64,000 nucleotides of DNA from Kosmotoga olearia TBF 19.5.1 (GCF_000023325.1 NC_012785.1:62001-126000); one strand, 5' to 3'; positions 35,468 through 44,423 are shown, counted from the stretch's first letter. Numbers and translations: made by a program. Notes: generated from the letters alone by a model not told the origin.

Positions 35468-37080
35468 TTGGGGATACAAAAAAGTGTGAGCTGCTTCGCA
35501 GTTGGCATGCGCCTGCGGCGGAAAGAGCTGGACTACGTCCAGGACGCTTGCAGAGGCAGTCAACTGGTGGAGCGACGCTTGCGAGGCTGAGGCTTGCGGA
35601 CGCTGTCAGTTAATAAAGCGACACGAACCGCAAGCGGTTGACACGAACTCCTTCTGAGTTGTTCCGAACCACTTCGTGGTTGTCTCGAACCGCTTCGCAG
35701 TTGGCATGCGCCTGCGGCGGAAAGAGCTGGACTACGTCCAGGACGCTTGCAGAGGCAGTCAACTGGTGGAGCGACGCTCACGAGGTTGAGGCTTGCGGAC
35801 GCTGAATAAAAGACGAGAATCCGAGAGGGCCGCTGTGCGGCTGGTGAGCACGCTGCGCGTGGGTAAGCCCTGCTACGCTGGGGGTAAGCCCAGCTGCGCC
35901 ATTAGTAAACCTCGAAAAACAGGTACAGTCCACTGAGGTACAGTCCCTGTTTTTCGAGCTGTGAGCACTCCTTTGGAGTGGGCGAAAACTGCTTCGCAGT
36001 GGAAGTGCTGACGACCGAGGCTCACGACGTTGTCAGTTGATGGAGCGACGCTCACGAGGTTGAGGCTTGCGACGCTGTCAGTTAATAAAGCGACACGAAC
36101 CGCATGCGGTTGACACGAACTCCTTCGGAGTTGTTCCGAACCACTTCGTGGTTGTCTCGAACCGCTTCGCAGTTGGCATGCGCCTGCGGCGGAAAGAGCT
36201 GGACTACGTCCAGGACGCTTGCAGAGGCAGTCAACTGGTGGAGCGACGCTCACGAGGTTGAGGCTTGCGGACGCTGAATAAAGGACGAGAATCCGAGAAT
36301 CCGAGAGGGTCGCTGTGCGGCTGGTGAGCACGCTGCGCGTGGGTAAGCTCTGCTACGCTGGGGGTAAGCCCAGCTGCGCCATTAGTAAACCTCGAAAAAC
36401 AGGTACAGTCCACTGAGGTACAGTCCCTGTTTTTCGAGCTGTGAGCACTCCTTTGGAGTGGGCGTAAACTGCTTCGCAGTGGAAGTGCTGACGACCGAGG
36501 CTCACGACGTTGTCAGTTGATGGAGCGACGCTCACGAGGTTGAGGCTTGCAGACGCTGTCAGTTAATAAAGCGACACGAACCGCAAGCGGTTGACACGAA
36601 CTCCTTCGGAGTTGTCCCGAACCACTTCGTGGTTGTCTCGAACCGCTTCGCAGTTGGCATGCGCCTGCGGCGGAAAGAGCTGGACTACGTCCAGGACGCT
36701 TGCAGAGGCAGTCAACTGGTGGAGCGACGCTTGCGAGGCTGAGGCTTGCAGACGCTGAATAAAAGACGAGAATCCGAGAGGGCGAGAATCCGAGAGGGCC
36801 GCTGTGCGGCTGGTGAGCACGCTGCGCGTGGGTAAGCACTGCTACGCTTTAGGTACGAATCCCTTCGGGATTGTAACGAACTCCTTCGGAGTTGTTCCGA
36901 ACCACTACGTGGTTGTCTCGAACCGCAAGCGGTTGACACGAACTCCTGGTAAGAATCGAGATCCGAGAGTCCGAGAAAAAACAAGACGCTTGCAGAGGCT
37001 GTCAGCTGGTGGAGCGACGTTCGAAGACTGAGGCTTGCGACGCAGTCAGCTGATGGTGCGATGTTCGAAGACAGTAGAAT
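35468..37080. repeat. Large phased mini-hairpin array, ~480-bp units in tandem
   Basis: About 1.6 kb without a believable gene. Three tandem units of ~475-480 bp (TTGGCATGCGCC at 35,701, 36,173 and 36,654; AGTAAACCTCG at 35,904 and 36,384). Inside are runs of 15-nt hairpins with 6-nt linkers: starts at 36,858, 36,879, 36,900 and 36,921 are exactly 21 apart, with stems AATCCC, AACTCC, AACCAC and AACCGC each matched by its complement. Other hairpins include CTGGAC-TAC-GTCCAG (35,528) and a long CTCGAAAAACAGG/CCTGTTTTTCGAG pair (35,911-35,959 and again 480 bp later). Confidence 0.9.
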
Positions 37081-37175
37081 AAAAAGCGGGATTGGATGTT
37101 GGATACTGGATCTTAGATGAAGAGCGGGTTTTGGATCCGGTGTTTAGGGTAGAGGATAAAATGGAGGTAAAAATG

Positions 37176-37412
37176 ATGAAACTTAAGGAAATCAGGATTA
37201 AAAGGGGAATGACTCAGGAAGAACTTGCTGAAAAAGCGAAGATAAGCCGTGCCACCCTTTCAAAGATTGAGAACGGCAAGGTAAAACTAACTGATTTTTT
37301 TCTTGCAGATACAATAGCAGCAATTCTTGGAGTTCCTGTTGAAGTTCTTGTCCCGGAATTCCTTGAAAAGCGTCATTCACCACTTTTTAGAAAGGAAGAT
37401 GCCAAATTATGA
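37176..37412 (+). CDS. XRE-family transcriptional regulator
   Basis: 78 residues from ATG 37176, with GGAGGT 7 bases upstream; the ATG just before it is also possible. The HTH spans ~9-40: RGMTQEELAEKAKISRATLS then KIENGKVKLT, with a final FLADTIAAILGVPVEVLVPEF. It is a Cro/CI-type DNA-binding domain with a short tail. ATGA overlap with the second XRE gene suggests the two act together. Targets unknown. Confidence 0.85.
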   Translation: MKLKEIRIKRGMTQEELAEKAKISRATLSKIENGKVKLTDFFLADTIAAILGVPVEVLVPEFLEKRHSPLFRKEDAKL

Positions 37413-37702
37413 ATCTGCTGGTTTATTCGAGATTGCAATTTTCATTGACCCAGAAGGAACTGGGGAGGTTAATCGGAAAGGATAGTAAGTATATATCTGC
37501 TGTGGAGCGTGAGAGAATAAAACCTCCCTTTTATGTTTCTGACAATATAGCTTATGTTCTAAAAATGCCGGTAGAGGTGCTGTTCCCGAATTACGTGAGG
37601 AGATCGCGCCTTCCAAACTGGAAAGAATTAATGTATTTAAGATCCCTTGGTTATAATATAGAGGTTTATCGGGAATTGGTAAGCACGCTAACGCAGGGAT
37701 AA
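37409..37702 (+). CDS. Second XRE-type HTH protein, translationally coupled
   Basis: 97 residues. QFSLTQKELGRLIGKDSKYI followed by SAVERERIKPP is an HTH_3-like pattern, with FYVSDNIAYVLKMPVEVLFP aligned to the end of the preceding protein. The C-terminal ~30 residues (RRSRLPNWKELMYLRSLGYN) are specific to it. The two proteins look like paralogues arranged head to tail and might form a heterodimer; that is inference. Confidence 0.78.
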   Translation: MNLLVYSRLQFSLTQKELGRLIGKDSKYISAVERERIKPPFYVSDNIAYVLKMPVEVLFPNYVRRSRLPNWKELMYLRSLGYNIEVYRELVSTLTQG

Positions 37703-37723
37703 GCATGGCGAGGCCCACAAAAA

Positions 37724-37775
37724 TAGTGACAAGCACGTGTGTCCAGAAAAGGCAAGTGCATTCAGTGAGGGATAT
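37724..37775 (+). repeat. Dispersed element copy
   Basis: ATAGTGACAAGCACGTGTG then CCAGAAAAGGCAAGTGCATTC-type sequence, directly after the second XRE gene. Following it, 37,787-37,873 is an open stretch ending MVTYINQLRDRFKK*, possibly a C-terminal gene relic. Confidence 0.65.
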
Positions 37776-37864
37776 GTGTTACGGGGATTTTCACGCTTAT
37801 AGATGTAACAGTGAAAAACGAAATCGTGATGGTGACATACATCAACCAGTTAAGAGATAGGTTC

Positions 37865-37893
37865 AAAAAATAGGGGCGGTTAATACCGCTCTT
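37865..37893 (-). terminator. Intrinsic terminator of the aminotransferase operon
   Basis: Minus strand GAGCGGTATTAACCGCCCC then TATTTTTT. The stop codon TAA of the aminotransferase gene lies in the loop of the hairpin. Confidence 0.65.
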
Positions 37894-38740
37894 TTTCTTT
37901 GTCCATAAAGTCTCTGTAAAGTTCCATAGCTTTTAAGGTAATTTCACCGGGAGCCTTGAATTCTCTGTCGTCTATTCTTCGCACTGGCATCACCATGGAA
38001 ACGGTACTTACCAGGAAGACTTCATCAGCACTAAGGAATTCCTCCAGATATACTCTTCTTTCCACCACTTCTATTCCACTTTCTTTGAGGAGTTTGATGA
38101 CCTTGCTTCTGGTAATTCCGGGAAGTATGTTATCTATTTCAGGGGTTATCACAGTACAATTTTTTACCAGGAAGTAGTTTGAGCTGCCTCCTTCGGTTAT
38201 ATACTTTCCTTTTGAATTCTCTCTGTACATGAGTGCTTCATAACCTCCACGTTCATAGGCAAAGTTCTTTGCCATCACGTTTGGAAGGAGGTTTATGGTC
38301 TTATGCTCACAGAGTTTGTGGCGTAGATCCGGAAAGCTGAAGACCGCGGCACCCCTTTTCCAGTTTTCAGGATTGATCTCACGCAGGGGAATAGCGAGCA
38401 TGAAAAATGTGGTTTGTGTGCTTCTCGGTGGGTATCTATGCTCACGGTTTGTATCAACACCACGGGTCAGTTCTATGTACAGCTCGCCATCATTTATACG
38501 GTTAAGAGAGATCAATTCGTGGGCTCTGTTTTTTATTTCATCAAGTGAATAGGGAAAGGGAATGCCAAAAAAGGACGCACTGCTTTTCATTCGCAATAGA
38601 TGGTCTTCGAAGAAAAAGATATGCCCATCTTTTACTCTGAGGACTTCGAAGAGCCCATCGCCAAAGGTCAGGCCTCTGTTTTCAAGAGTTATTAGCTTTT
38701 CGTTTTTTTCAACAAATTTTCCATTCAAAAATGCTTTCAT
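37880..38740 (-). CDS. Class IV aminotransferase (D-amino acid / branched-chain type)
   Basis: 286 residues. Pattern ENRGLTFGDGLFEVLRV (~20-36), catalytic PLP lysine K147 in CEHKTINLLPNVMAK, phosphate-binding ITEGGSSNYFLV (~180-192) and LPGITRSKVIKLL. This is fold-type IV PLP enzyme territory: D-alanine aminotransferase, branched-chain aminotransferase or aminodeoxychorismate lyase. The KTINLLPN motif is closest to the D-amino acid aminotransferases I know, but the substrate stays open. ATGA overlap with the upstream DUF6506 gene makes a two-gene operon. Confidence 0.82.
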   Translation of the reverse strand: MKAFLNGKFVEKNEKLITLENRGLTFGDGLFEVLRVKDGHIFFFEDHLLRMKSSASFFGIPFPYSLDEIKNRAHELISLNRINDGELYIELTRGVDTNREHRYPPRSTQTTFFMLAIPLREINPENWKRGAAVFSFPDLRHKLCEHKTINLLPNVMAKNFAYERGGYEALMYRENSKGKYITEGGSSNYFLVKNCTVITPEIDNILPGITRSKVIKLLKESGIEVVERRVYLEEFLSADEVFLVSTVSMVMPVRRIDDREFKAPGEITLKAMELYRDFMDKEKERY

Positions 38741-39081
38741 TGATTCTGACCACTTCCTTTCTGATTAAACCAGCCTGCTCTTTCCATAGCCCTCCTGGCA
38801 GCTACCGCGCTTTTCCCGTCCCCCCTGGCTACATTTACCGAAACACTTTCCCCAACGGTTTCAGAAATTTTTGCGACCTGCTCATGAGTAAAACCCGGAC
38901 AAAGGATTATTGCGTTTCCTCCTCTGTCTGCAAAGTCTTTGCATATATCCAGAATCTTCGAAAATTCGCTGTGTTTTACGAGTACGACCTCAAGTTCCGC
39001 AAGTTCCGTTTTAACTAAAGCCTTATCTTTCTCTGGATTTGCATCTGGAGCACCTGAAAGAAACAGGCTTTTAAAAGGCAT
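38737..39081 (-). CDS. DUF6506-like small protein
   Basis: 114 residues with GGAGGAAT-type ribosome site. The sequence has KSLFLSGAPDANPEKDKALV near the start, then a helix-strand pattern around GGNAIILCPGFTHEQVAKIS and ARGDGKSAVAARRAMERAGW. I recall this as a DUF6506 pattern; no enzyme motif is visible. Cytoplasmic, no signal peptide. Coupled to the aminotransferase gene by a 4-base overlap. Confidence 0.65.
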   Translation of the reverse strand: MPFKSLFLSGAPDANPEKDKALVKTELAELEVVLVKHSEFSKILDICKDFADRGGNAIILCPGFTHEQVAKISETVGESVSVNVARGDGKSAVAARRAMERAGWFNQKGSGQNQ

Positions 39082-39152
39082 AAAAATTCCTCCTTCGGTG
39101 ATACGCTATATAGTTTATACCTATGGCCGCCAGGAATTCAACTTTCAACTTT

Positions 39153-39956
39153 TTATTCTCTTATCCCTGGGTCTAAGGTAATGTCTGTGTCTATTTTTGA
39201 TCGTTTTTCTGTCTTGTCGCTTTTCCCCATATTGAAGGTTGTTCCCAGGGCTAGGACTGTGGCAAGTTCCATAGGAAGTTTATACTTCGCCAGTTTTTCT
39301 ACCGTTATTTTTACCGGATAGCTGATCCTTACAAATTCGTGTTTCAAAGAACCCTTGTTCACATTAACAATCAAATAGCAGGCCCTGGGGTCTCCATCTT
39401 TCGGGCGACCGACACTGCCAGCGTTGAAAATAAGCTTGCCGTTTATCCAGCGTACCATGGGCAAGTGGGTATGTCCGTTGACTATTACATCGGCTGATAT
39501 TCCCTCCGTTATCTCCTTGAGTCGTTCCACAGGAGTATCTGGTTTTATGTACTCCAATAGATTATCCAGAGGACTTCCGTGCACCAGGAGGAATCGGACC
39601 TCTTCAGCCTCAAAATTCAGCTTATGCGGTAACGATTTAAGAAACTCCTTCGATTCCTGGGAAGTGTTGGCGATGGACCAGTTTAAGGTGATGTTGCCTA
39701 CTTCCGTTTCGCGACCAGGGTTGTAGGCACAACCGCAGCTTTTCTTTTCGTGTGCAATAGCGTCATCATAGTTCCCCATCACTGTGGAGATACCCAGAAC
39801 CTTGATCTTTTGAACAACCTTCTCCGGATCAGGTCCATATCCCACAAGGTCTCCCAGGCAATATATCCGATCTACTTCCCGCCTTTTGATGTCTTCGAGC
39901 ACCGCTTCCAGTGCTTCAAGATTTCCGTGTATATCAGAAATGAATGCAAGCTTCAT
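39153..39956 (-). CDS. Metallophosphoesterase (YfcE/MJ0936-like)
   Basis: 267 residues, with GGAGGTCAAC before ATG. Metal-binding motifs in order: SDIHGN (7-12), GDLVGYGPD (~35-43), GNYDDA (~59-65, the GNHD position), a His in LLVHGSP (~123) and NGHTHLP (~158-164). These build the two-metal centre of calcineurin-like phosphodiesterases. Likely a small-molecule or nucleic-acid phosphodiesterase. The C-terminal ~60 residues (MELATVLALGTTFNMGKSDK onwards) extend beyond the core and are charged and low in complexity. Confidence 0.85.
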   Translation of the reverse strand: MKLAFISDIHGNLEALEAVLEDIKRREVDRIYCLGDLVGYGPDPEKVVQKIKVLGISTVMGNYDDAIAHEKKSCGCAYNPGRETEVGNITLNWSIANTSQESKEFLKSLPHKLNFEAEEVRFLLVHGSPLDNLLEYIKPDTPVERLKEITEGISADVIVNGHTHLPMVRWINGKLIFNAGSVGRPKDGDPRACYLIVNVNKGSLKHEFVRISYPVKITVEKLAKYKLPMELATVLALGTTFNMGKSDKTEKRSKIDTDITLDPGIRE

Positions 39957-40410
39957 GTTGACCTCCTTCAGTATCAGTGCCCTTCGATTATTTCAATGTT
40001 TTCATTATAACTAAGAAATTATCTGATTCTACCGCCAGTAAACCACTATAAGTATAAAATAAATGCTGTAAACATATGCATTTTCATCCAGAAGAAAGAC
40101 AAAAATAGGGACAAAAAAAGAGTCTGTCCCTATTTTTTATATTTTTTAAGCTTGTCCCTATTTTTTAAGCTCGGGATGACGAAAGAAATATTGTGGCAGA
40201 TTCTTATCCAGAAGAGATGAAAACACCAAATTTCCACCATGCTATAATACGGTCGTGGTGAGAATATGTTAGCGGTTATAAGGTGCGCTTTTGCTTATCC
40301 AACTTTTATTAGCTTTGTATACACGCATAACATTAGACGAAACGTGTTTATGTGATTTGAAAGATGTTTATAACCACAAGAATTTATAGTGGCTAATAGG
40401 AGGGGTCACA
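39957..40410. other. Intergenic region with GGGACA hairpin
   Basis: Bases 40,101-40,137 form the hairpin AAAAATAGGGACA / TGTCCCTATTTTT, the palindrome of the dispersed element, with another CTTGTCCCTATTTTTTAAGC after it. A CTATAATAC box is at ~40,242 and a short ATG frame at 40,266 encodes MLAVIRCAFAYPTFISF and stops soon; it could be a gene relic. Otherwise nothing is seen. Confidence 0.55.
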
Positions 40411-41001
40411 ATGAAAAAGAAGTTCAATCGTGTGTACCAATTTAAGATTACGCTAAAGGGTATTAAGCCACCAATATGGCGACGAATACAGGTTCCAGAG
40501 ACCTATACATTTTGGGATTTGCATGTTGCCATTCAAGACGCCATGGGATGGTTAGATTATCATCTACATGAATTCGAAATAATAAACCCTTCAACTGGGC
40601 TAAAGGTGAATATAGGGATTCCAGATGAGGATTTTGGTCGTGATGTTCTTCCGGGTTGGAAACAAAAAATAGCTGATTATTTTTCAATGGAAAATCCAAA
40701 AGCAAATTACACCTATGATTTTGGCGATAATTGGGAACATAAGATAGAGCTGGAAAAGATTCTTCCTCGGGAAAAAGGGGTTACTTATCCAGTATGTATC
40801 AAAGGGAAAAGAGCATGTCCACCTGAAGATTGTGGAGGTGTCTGGGGATACGAAGAACTGCTGGAAGCTATAAAAGACCCCGCTCATGAGAGGCACGAAG
40901 AATTGTTGGAGTGGCTTGGTGAGGACTTTGACCCGGAGCATTTTGATGTAAATGAGGTCAGTTTTGACGATCCCAACAAACGTCTAAAAAACATTTTTTG
41001 A
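40411..41001 (+). CDS. Plasmid pRiA4b ORF-3 family protein
   Basis: 196 residues, with AGGAGGGG before ATG. Family signatures: VYQFKITLKGIKPPIWRRIQ (~8-27), TFWDLHVAIQDAMGWLDYHL, the YTYDFGDNWEHKIELEKI block (~98-115) and a cysteine-bearing CIKGKRACPPEDCGGVWGYE. Members are widespread single-domain proteins of unknown biochemical role. Transcribed alone. Confidence 0.9.
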   Translation: MKKKFNRVYQFKITLKGIKPPIWRRIQVPETYTFWDLHVAIQDAMGWLDYHLHEFEIINPSTGLKVNIGIPDEDFGRDVLPGWKQKIADYFSMENPKANYTYDFGDNWEHKIELEKILPREKGVTYPVCIKGKRACPPEDCGGVWGYEELLEAIKDPAHERHEELLEWLGEDFDPEHFDVNEVSFDDPNKRLKNIF

Positions 41002-41139
41002 TGGAAGGCTCACAATGCTTAACGCGACATATACATTACGCTTTGCTTTAGATATACATCATTTTTTCCCTCTTGTACACCGCCTCCGGAATTTGGCAAA
41101 GCTACCTGCTATTCATTAGAATAAAACCGGGAGGTGGTT

Positions 41140-42168
41140 ATGGTGAGAAAACTGACTTTCCTTCTGATATTTGTCATTTTCTCGTCAATCTCCATCTGCC
41201 AGATTCCTTCTTTAAGCAACATACCACAGCTTTTCAAAGGAAAATATCCCATCCCAAGCTGGATAAAGCCCGGGCTTGTTACGGTTTATGAAATGGAAGG
41301 CGGGACGAGAACGCTACCGACGGGACAAGAAAGCAGTGCATTCTATGGAAAGGGATATGCAGTCTTTATCGTTACGCAGGTTGAAAACAACCTGATCTAT
41401 GGATTGACGCTCTTCGCGTACGATTACCCCGGGATTATGGTTACTCCACCGAACCCCATGATACTGTACGGATCTATCTACGTCGATCCGAGAGATATTC
41501 AGGAAATACTTTCTCAAAGGGAAGAATACGAAAGACAGGGCATTATCGTCAAGGGTGGACAATATGGTGAAGGCATCAGATGGGTTAACATCACCTACAA
41601 AAGTACGTCATACACGATCTTTATTTCTGAAGATGGAAAAGCTCAAAAGTTCTTATTCTCGGAAAAACAGGAAAATGGTAGTTCTGTTATAAATATGCAA
41701 CTTATGGGTCTTTTCTACACAAACTGTCCTGAGATCGAAGATTTTCCAGAGGCTGCACGTGAAAATCACTCATATGAAATATACAGCTATGATCCATTCT
41801 ACACAGGGCTTACCACTCCCGCCGGAAGGGAAACCATAGAATTTCAAAACATTCAAAAGCCGATCGCCAGCTACAGATTATCTTACTACACTGCGGACAT
41901 GATGGTTCCGATCTCACAGACGATAAACGGTTTGCCATTGCTTGGACCGCACTACATCCATCCAGAGCTTTTGAATAAAGACACCATCCTTGAAATACCT
42001 GAGATAAATCTCAGCTGGGTAAACGAGGGCGAAGATGGAGAGATCGACTCGATCATATACTTCAATGGCCAAGAATCTTTGAGAATAAACTGTGATCAAA
42101 GGGGACTCGTCACCAGGATGCAATATCCATTTTCTGGATTTATTATTATCACACAACTGGAAAGGTAA
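41140..42168 (+). CDS. Secreted protein of unknown function
   Basis: 342 residues from ATG 41140, behind GGGAGGTGG. MVRKLTFLLIFVIFSSISIC is a signal peptide; the Cys at its end (SICQ) could be lipidated. The mature part is rich in beta-type sequence and aromatic residues (KPGLVTVYEMEGGTRTLPTG, then YGKGYAVFIVTQVENNLIYG) and resembles no domain I recognise. Probably extracytoplasmic. No operon partner. Confidence 0.6.
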   Translation: MVRKLTFLLIFVIFSSISICQIPSLSNIPQLFKGKYPIPSWIKPGLVTVYEMEGGTRTLPTGQESSAFYGKGYAVFIVTQVENNLIYGLTLFAYDYPGIMVTPPNPMILYGSIYVDPRDIQEILSQREEYERQGIIVKGGQYGEGIRWVNITYKSTSYTIFISEDGKAQKFLFSEKQENGSSVINMQLMGLFYTNCPEIEDFPEAARENHSYEIYSYDPFYTGLTTPAGRETIEFQNIQKPIASYRLSYYTADMMVPISQTINGLPLLGPHYIHPELLNKDTILEIPEINLSWVNEGEDGEIDSIIYFNGQESLRINCDQRGLVTRMQYPFSGFIIITQLER

Positions 42169-42384
42169 AGGAATATCATACCCTTCACTTTTCTCCAATC
42201 CATAATTCCATATTCAAAGATAAGCGATGTTGTAAGAAATTGGAAATACATTCAGTAATTCAGTAAAATAATGACAGGCACTTTTTTCCACGTACATACT
42301 TTTGACTCATATAGCTTATCATCGATAAAAAAACTGGACAATAACAGTGATAGCCATTAATGTTTTGAAAGGGGGAGGGGAAAG

Positions 42385-43008
42385 ATGCCTAAATTCATAG
42401 ATTTGACGAGAATTATAGAAGATGGAATGGCCGTATATCCCGGTGATGACGAGACGATTCTGCGGCAGTCAAGACAGCTCGACAAAGACGGTTACAACAA
42501 TCACAGGCTTGAAATAAGTATGCACAGTGGTACACATATCGATGGCCCCATGCACATGACAAATTGCGAAAAACTCATTCTGGATTTCCCGTTAGAAACC
42601 TTGATCGGTGAAGGTGTTGTACTGGATGTCAGAGATCAAGAGGTAATAGAACTTAAAGAAGAATACAAGTCAGCTATAAAGGAAGGAAGCATCCTTCTTC
42701 TCTATACGGGACGCGACAAAATATTCGGCACAAAAGAATATTTCTTAAATAACCCTGTTGTTTCAAAGGAATTCGCAGAATTTCTCGTGGAAAGAAGGAT
42801 CAAAATATTGGGGCTTGACTCATCCTCTCCAGACAGGTATCCTTTCGAAATTCACAAAATACTGTTTGCGGGTGGCGTACTCATTGCTGAAAACCTCACG
42901 AATCTCGACAAACTGCTTTGCGTAGATACTTTTGAAGTGATAGCCCTTCCACTCAGAATAAAGGCCGATTCCTCTATCGCCAGAGTGATTGCCCGTGTGA
43001 TGGGGTAG
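42385..43008 (+). CDS. Cyclase-family hydrolase (kynurenine formamidase-like)
   Basis: 207 residues behind a strong GGGGGAGGGG site. ISMHSGTHIDGPMHM at ~49-63 is the HxGTHxDxPxH metal-binding signature of the cyclase family (PF04199), and ILGLDSSSPDRY and FAGGVLIAENLTNLD are the later conserved blocks. Members are Zn or Mn hydrolases of amides and lactones such as N-formylkynurenine. No tryptophan catabolic genes stand beside it, so the substrate is open. TTGACT at ~42,302 may be its -35 box. Confidence 0.82.
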   Translation: MPKFIDLTRIIEDGMAVYPGDDETILRQSRQLDKDGYNNHRLEISMHSGTHIDGPMHMTNCEKLILDFPLETLIGEGVVLDVRDQEVIELKEEYKSAIKEGSILLLYTGRDKIFGTKEYFLNNPVVSKEFAEFLVERRIKILGLDSSSPDRYPFEIHKILFAGGVLIAENLTNLDKLLCVDTFEVIALPLRIKADSSIARVIARVMG

Positions 43009-43187
43009 GATAAAAACGCGACAGACTCTTCTGTAGGATATTTATGAGGAAACCCCGGATTTTCGCGGGCTGGTAGTTATTAGATATGGAGGATTTTTAT
43101 GTCAAAGGTAATGATGATGTAGAATGGTAAATGAGGTGTTGGAGAACCAAGGCTTTTTATTTTAATACCTGCTACGGAGGGGAAAAT

Positions 43188-43706
43188 ATGGATTATGAGG
43201 CTTTGTTTAAGGTCACTTATGGCATGTACGTGATTACTTCGAAGACGAATGAGAAGAAAAACGGGCAGATTGCTAATGTTGTGTTCCAGGTTGTAGCTGA
43301 ACCGCCAACAATAGCGATCTGCATAAATAAACAGAACTTAACCCATGACTTCATCCAAGAAAGCAGAGTATTTGGAGTGTCAGTTCTATCCCAGGATACC
43401 CCATTAAAACTAATAGGACACTTTGGATTTAGGTCCGGAAGAGAGTTAGACAAGTTCAAAGAAATAAATCACAAAATAGGGGTAACCGGTGTCCCGTTGT
43501 TGGAAGACTACTGCATAGCGAACTTAGAAGCGAAAGTGGTAAACGTAGTTGATGTTGGAACCCATGTGCTTTATATTGGAGAAATCGTTAATGCGGAAGT
43601 TGTCGATGAAAAAGAACCCATGACATATGCCTATTATCATGAAATTAAGGGAGGAAGATCCCCGAAGACTGCTCCGACATATGCAGACGGAGGCTCACAA
43701 CGTTGA
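43188..43706 (+). pseudogene. hrb: High-molecular-weight rubredoxin, copy A, rubredoxin domain lost
   Basis: 172 codons from ATG 43188 (GGAGGGG upstream). Residues 1-~160 are a flavin-reductase-like domain (YGMYVITSK, NGQIANVVFQVVAEPPTIAI, DTPLKLIGHFGFRSG, GVTGVPLLEDYCIANLEAKV). After KTAPTYA the frame enters hairpin-array sequence and ends DGGSQR*. The C-terminal rubredoxin domain present in copy B (from ~55,716) is absent. The flavodomain may still fold, but the intramolecular electron carrier is missing. Confidence 0.8.
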
Positions 43707-44047
43707 GGCTTGCGGAGGCTGGCATTTGATAATACGACGCTTGCAGAGGCTATCAGCTGGTAGAGCGACGTTCGAAGACTGAGGCTTGCGGACGCTGATG
43801 AAATCCGAGAACCGAGAATCGAGAACCGGTAAGCACGCTAGCGCGTGGGTAAGCCCTGCTACGCTGCGAAGTGCTGGACTACGTCCAGGACGCTTGCAGA
43901 GGCTGTCAGCTGGTGGAGCGACGCTCACGAGGTTGAGGCTTGCGACGCTGTCAGTTAATAAAGCGACACGAACCGCAAGCGGTTGACACGAACTCCTTCG
44001 GAGTTGTTCCGAACCACTTCGTGGTTGTCTCGAACCGAAAGCGGTTG
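43707..44047. repeat. Mini-hairpin array after hrb copy A
   Basis: Contains CGCTTGCAGAGGCT blocks, GAGAACCGAGAATCGAGA words, CTGGAC-TAC-GTCCAG at ~43,873, and the phased run AACCGC-AA-GCGGTT, AACTCC-TTC-GGAGTT, AACCAC-TTC-GTGGTT and AACCG-AAAG-CGGTT from ~43,969 to 44,047. Same family as 35,468-37,080. No gene. Confidence 0.88.
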
Positions 44048-44049
44048 AA

Positions 44050-44133
44050 AAAACTGTCATTCCGGAAATCTTCTATCCAGAATCTGGGTTTGTTTTATGA
44101 ATAAGATCCTGAATCAAGTTCAGGATGACAAAC
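44050..44133. repeat. REP-like element, TGTCATTC to GGATGACA
   Basis: Begins CTGTCATTCCGGAAATC and ends GATCCTGAATCAAGTTCAGG with ATGACA; the copy at 28,750-28,830 has the same order. The inner CCTGAATCAAGTTCAGG is palindromic. Confidence 0.75.
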
Positions 44134-44147
44134 CAGATTTAAGACCA

Positions 44148-44176
44148 TTGACAAAACCCAATTTAATTGGTAAAAT
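44148..44176 (+). promoter_or_regulatory. Promoter of the arginine operon
   Basis: TTGACA (44,148-44,153), 17-base spacer, TAAAAT (44,171-44,176), 33 bases ahead of the leader-peptide ATG. Confidence 0.82.
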
Positions 44177-44209
44177 CCCAAAAATAACACTTTTTGGAGG
44201 ACATATTGA

Positions 44210-44311
44210 ATGTTGAATGATTCGTTGAGATCTCAAAAACATTTGAATATAGTAAATGTATTAAACATTCGTAGACGTCCAAAGCGCCGGTGGGTGATTT
44301 CGAGCGCTTAG
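44210..44311 (+). CDS. Arg-rich leader peptide of the arginine operon
   Basis: 33 codons from ATG 44210 with GGAGG 9 bases upstream, ending TAG 44,309-44,311. Codons 20-28 read IRRRPKRRW, with CGT AGA CGT at 44,270-44,278 and CGC CGG at 44,285-44,290: five Arg codons in seven positions. This is the arrangement of amino-acid leader peptides; arginine shortage would stall the ribosome here. It lies between a good promoter and an intrinsic terminator in front of argG. No ARG box was identified by eye. Confidence 0.85.
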   Translation: MLNDSLRSQKHLNIVNVLNIRRRPKRRWVISSA

Positions 44312-44370
44312 CTTTTTGTTGCTTGAACGCCCACACGGCCATATCGTTTTGATATGGCCGTTTTTTTTTT
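44282..44370 (+). promoter_or_regulatory. Attenuator before argG
   Basis: Terminator CGGCCATATC (44,336-44,345), loop GTTTT, GATATGGCCG (44,351-44,360), then ten T. Competing pairs: GCCGGTGGGTG (44,286-44,296) with CGCCCACACGGC (44,328-44,339) with a small bulge, which takes bases of the terminator's 5' arm; and AAGCGC (44,282-44,287) with GCGCTT (44,304-44,309). Stalling at the Arg codons would decide between these folds. Confidence 0.75.
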
Positions 44371-44423
44371 ATACATTCTAAGTCTTCAACATAAACAACC
44401 TAAAAATATTGGAGGTGTTGCAT

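Noticed and set aside
35560-37031. Numerous ORFs of 60-150 codons on both strands in the hairpin array
   Set aside because: They are low-complexity translations of the repeats (for example heptad repeats like NSFGVVP), lack ribosome sites, overlap each other in several frames and repeat with the 480-bp units.
35468-37080. CRISPR array
   Set aside because: There is no constant repeat alternating with unique spacers; the variable parts are self-complementary stems and the constant parts are short linkers. No cas genes are present.
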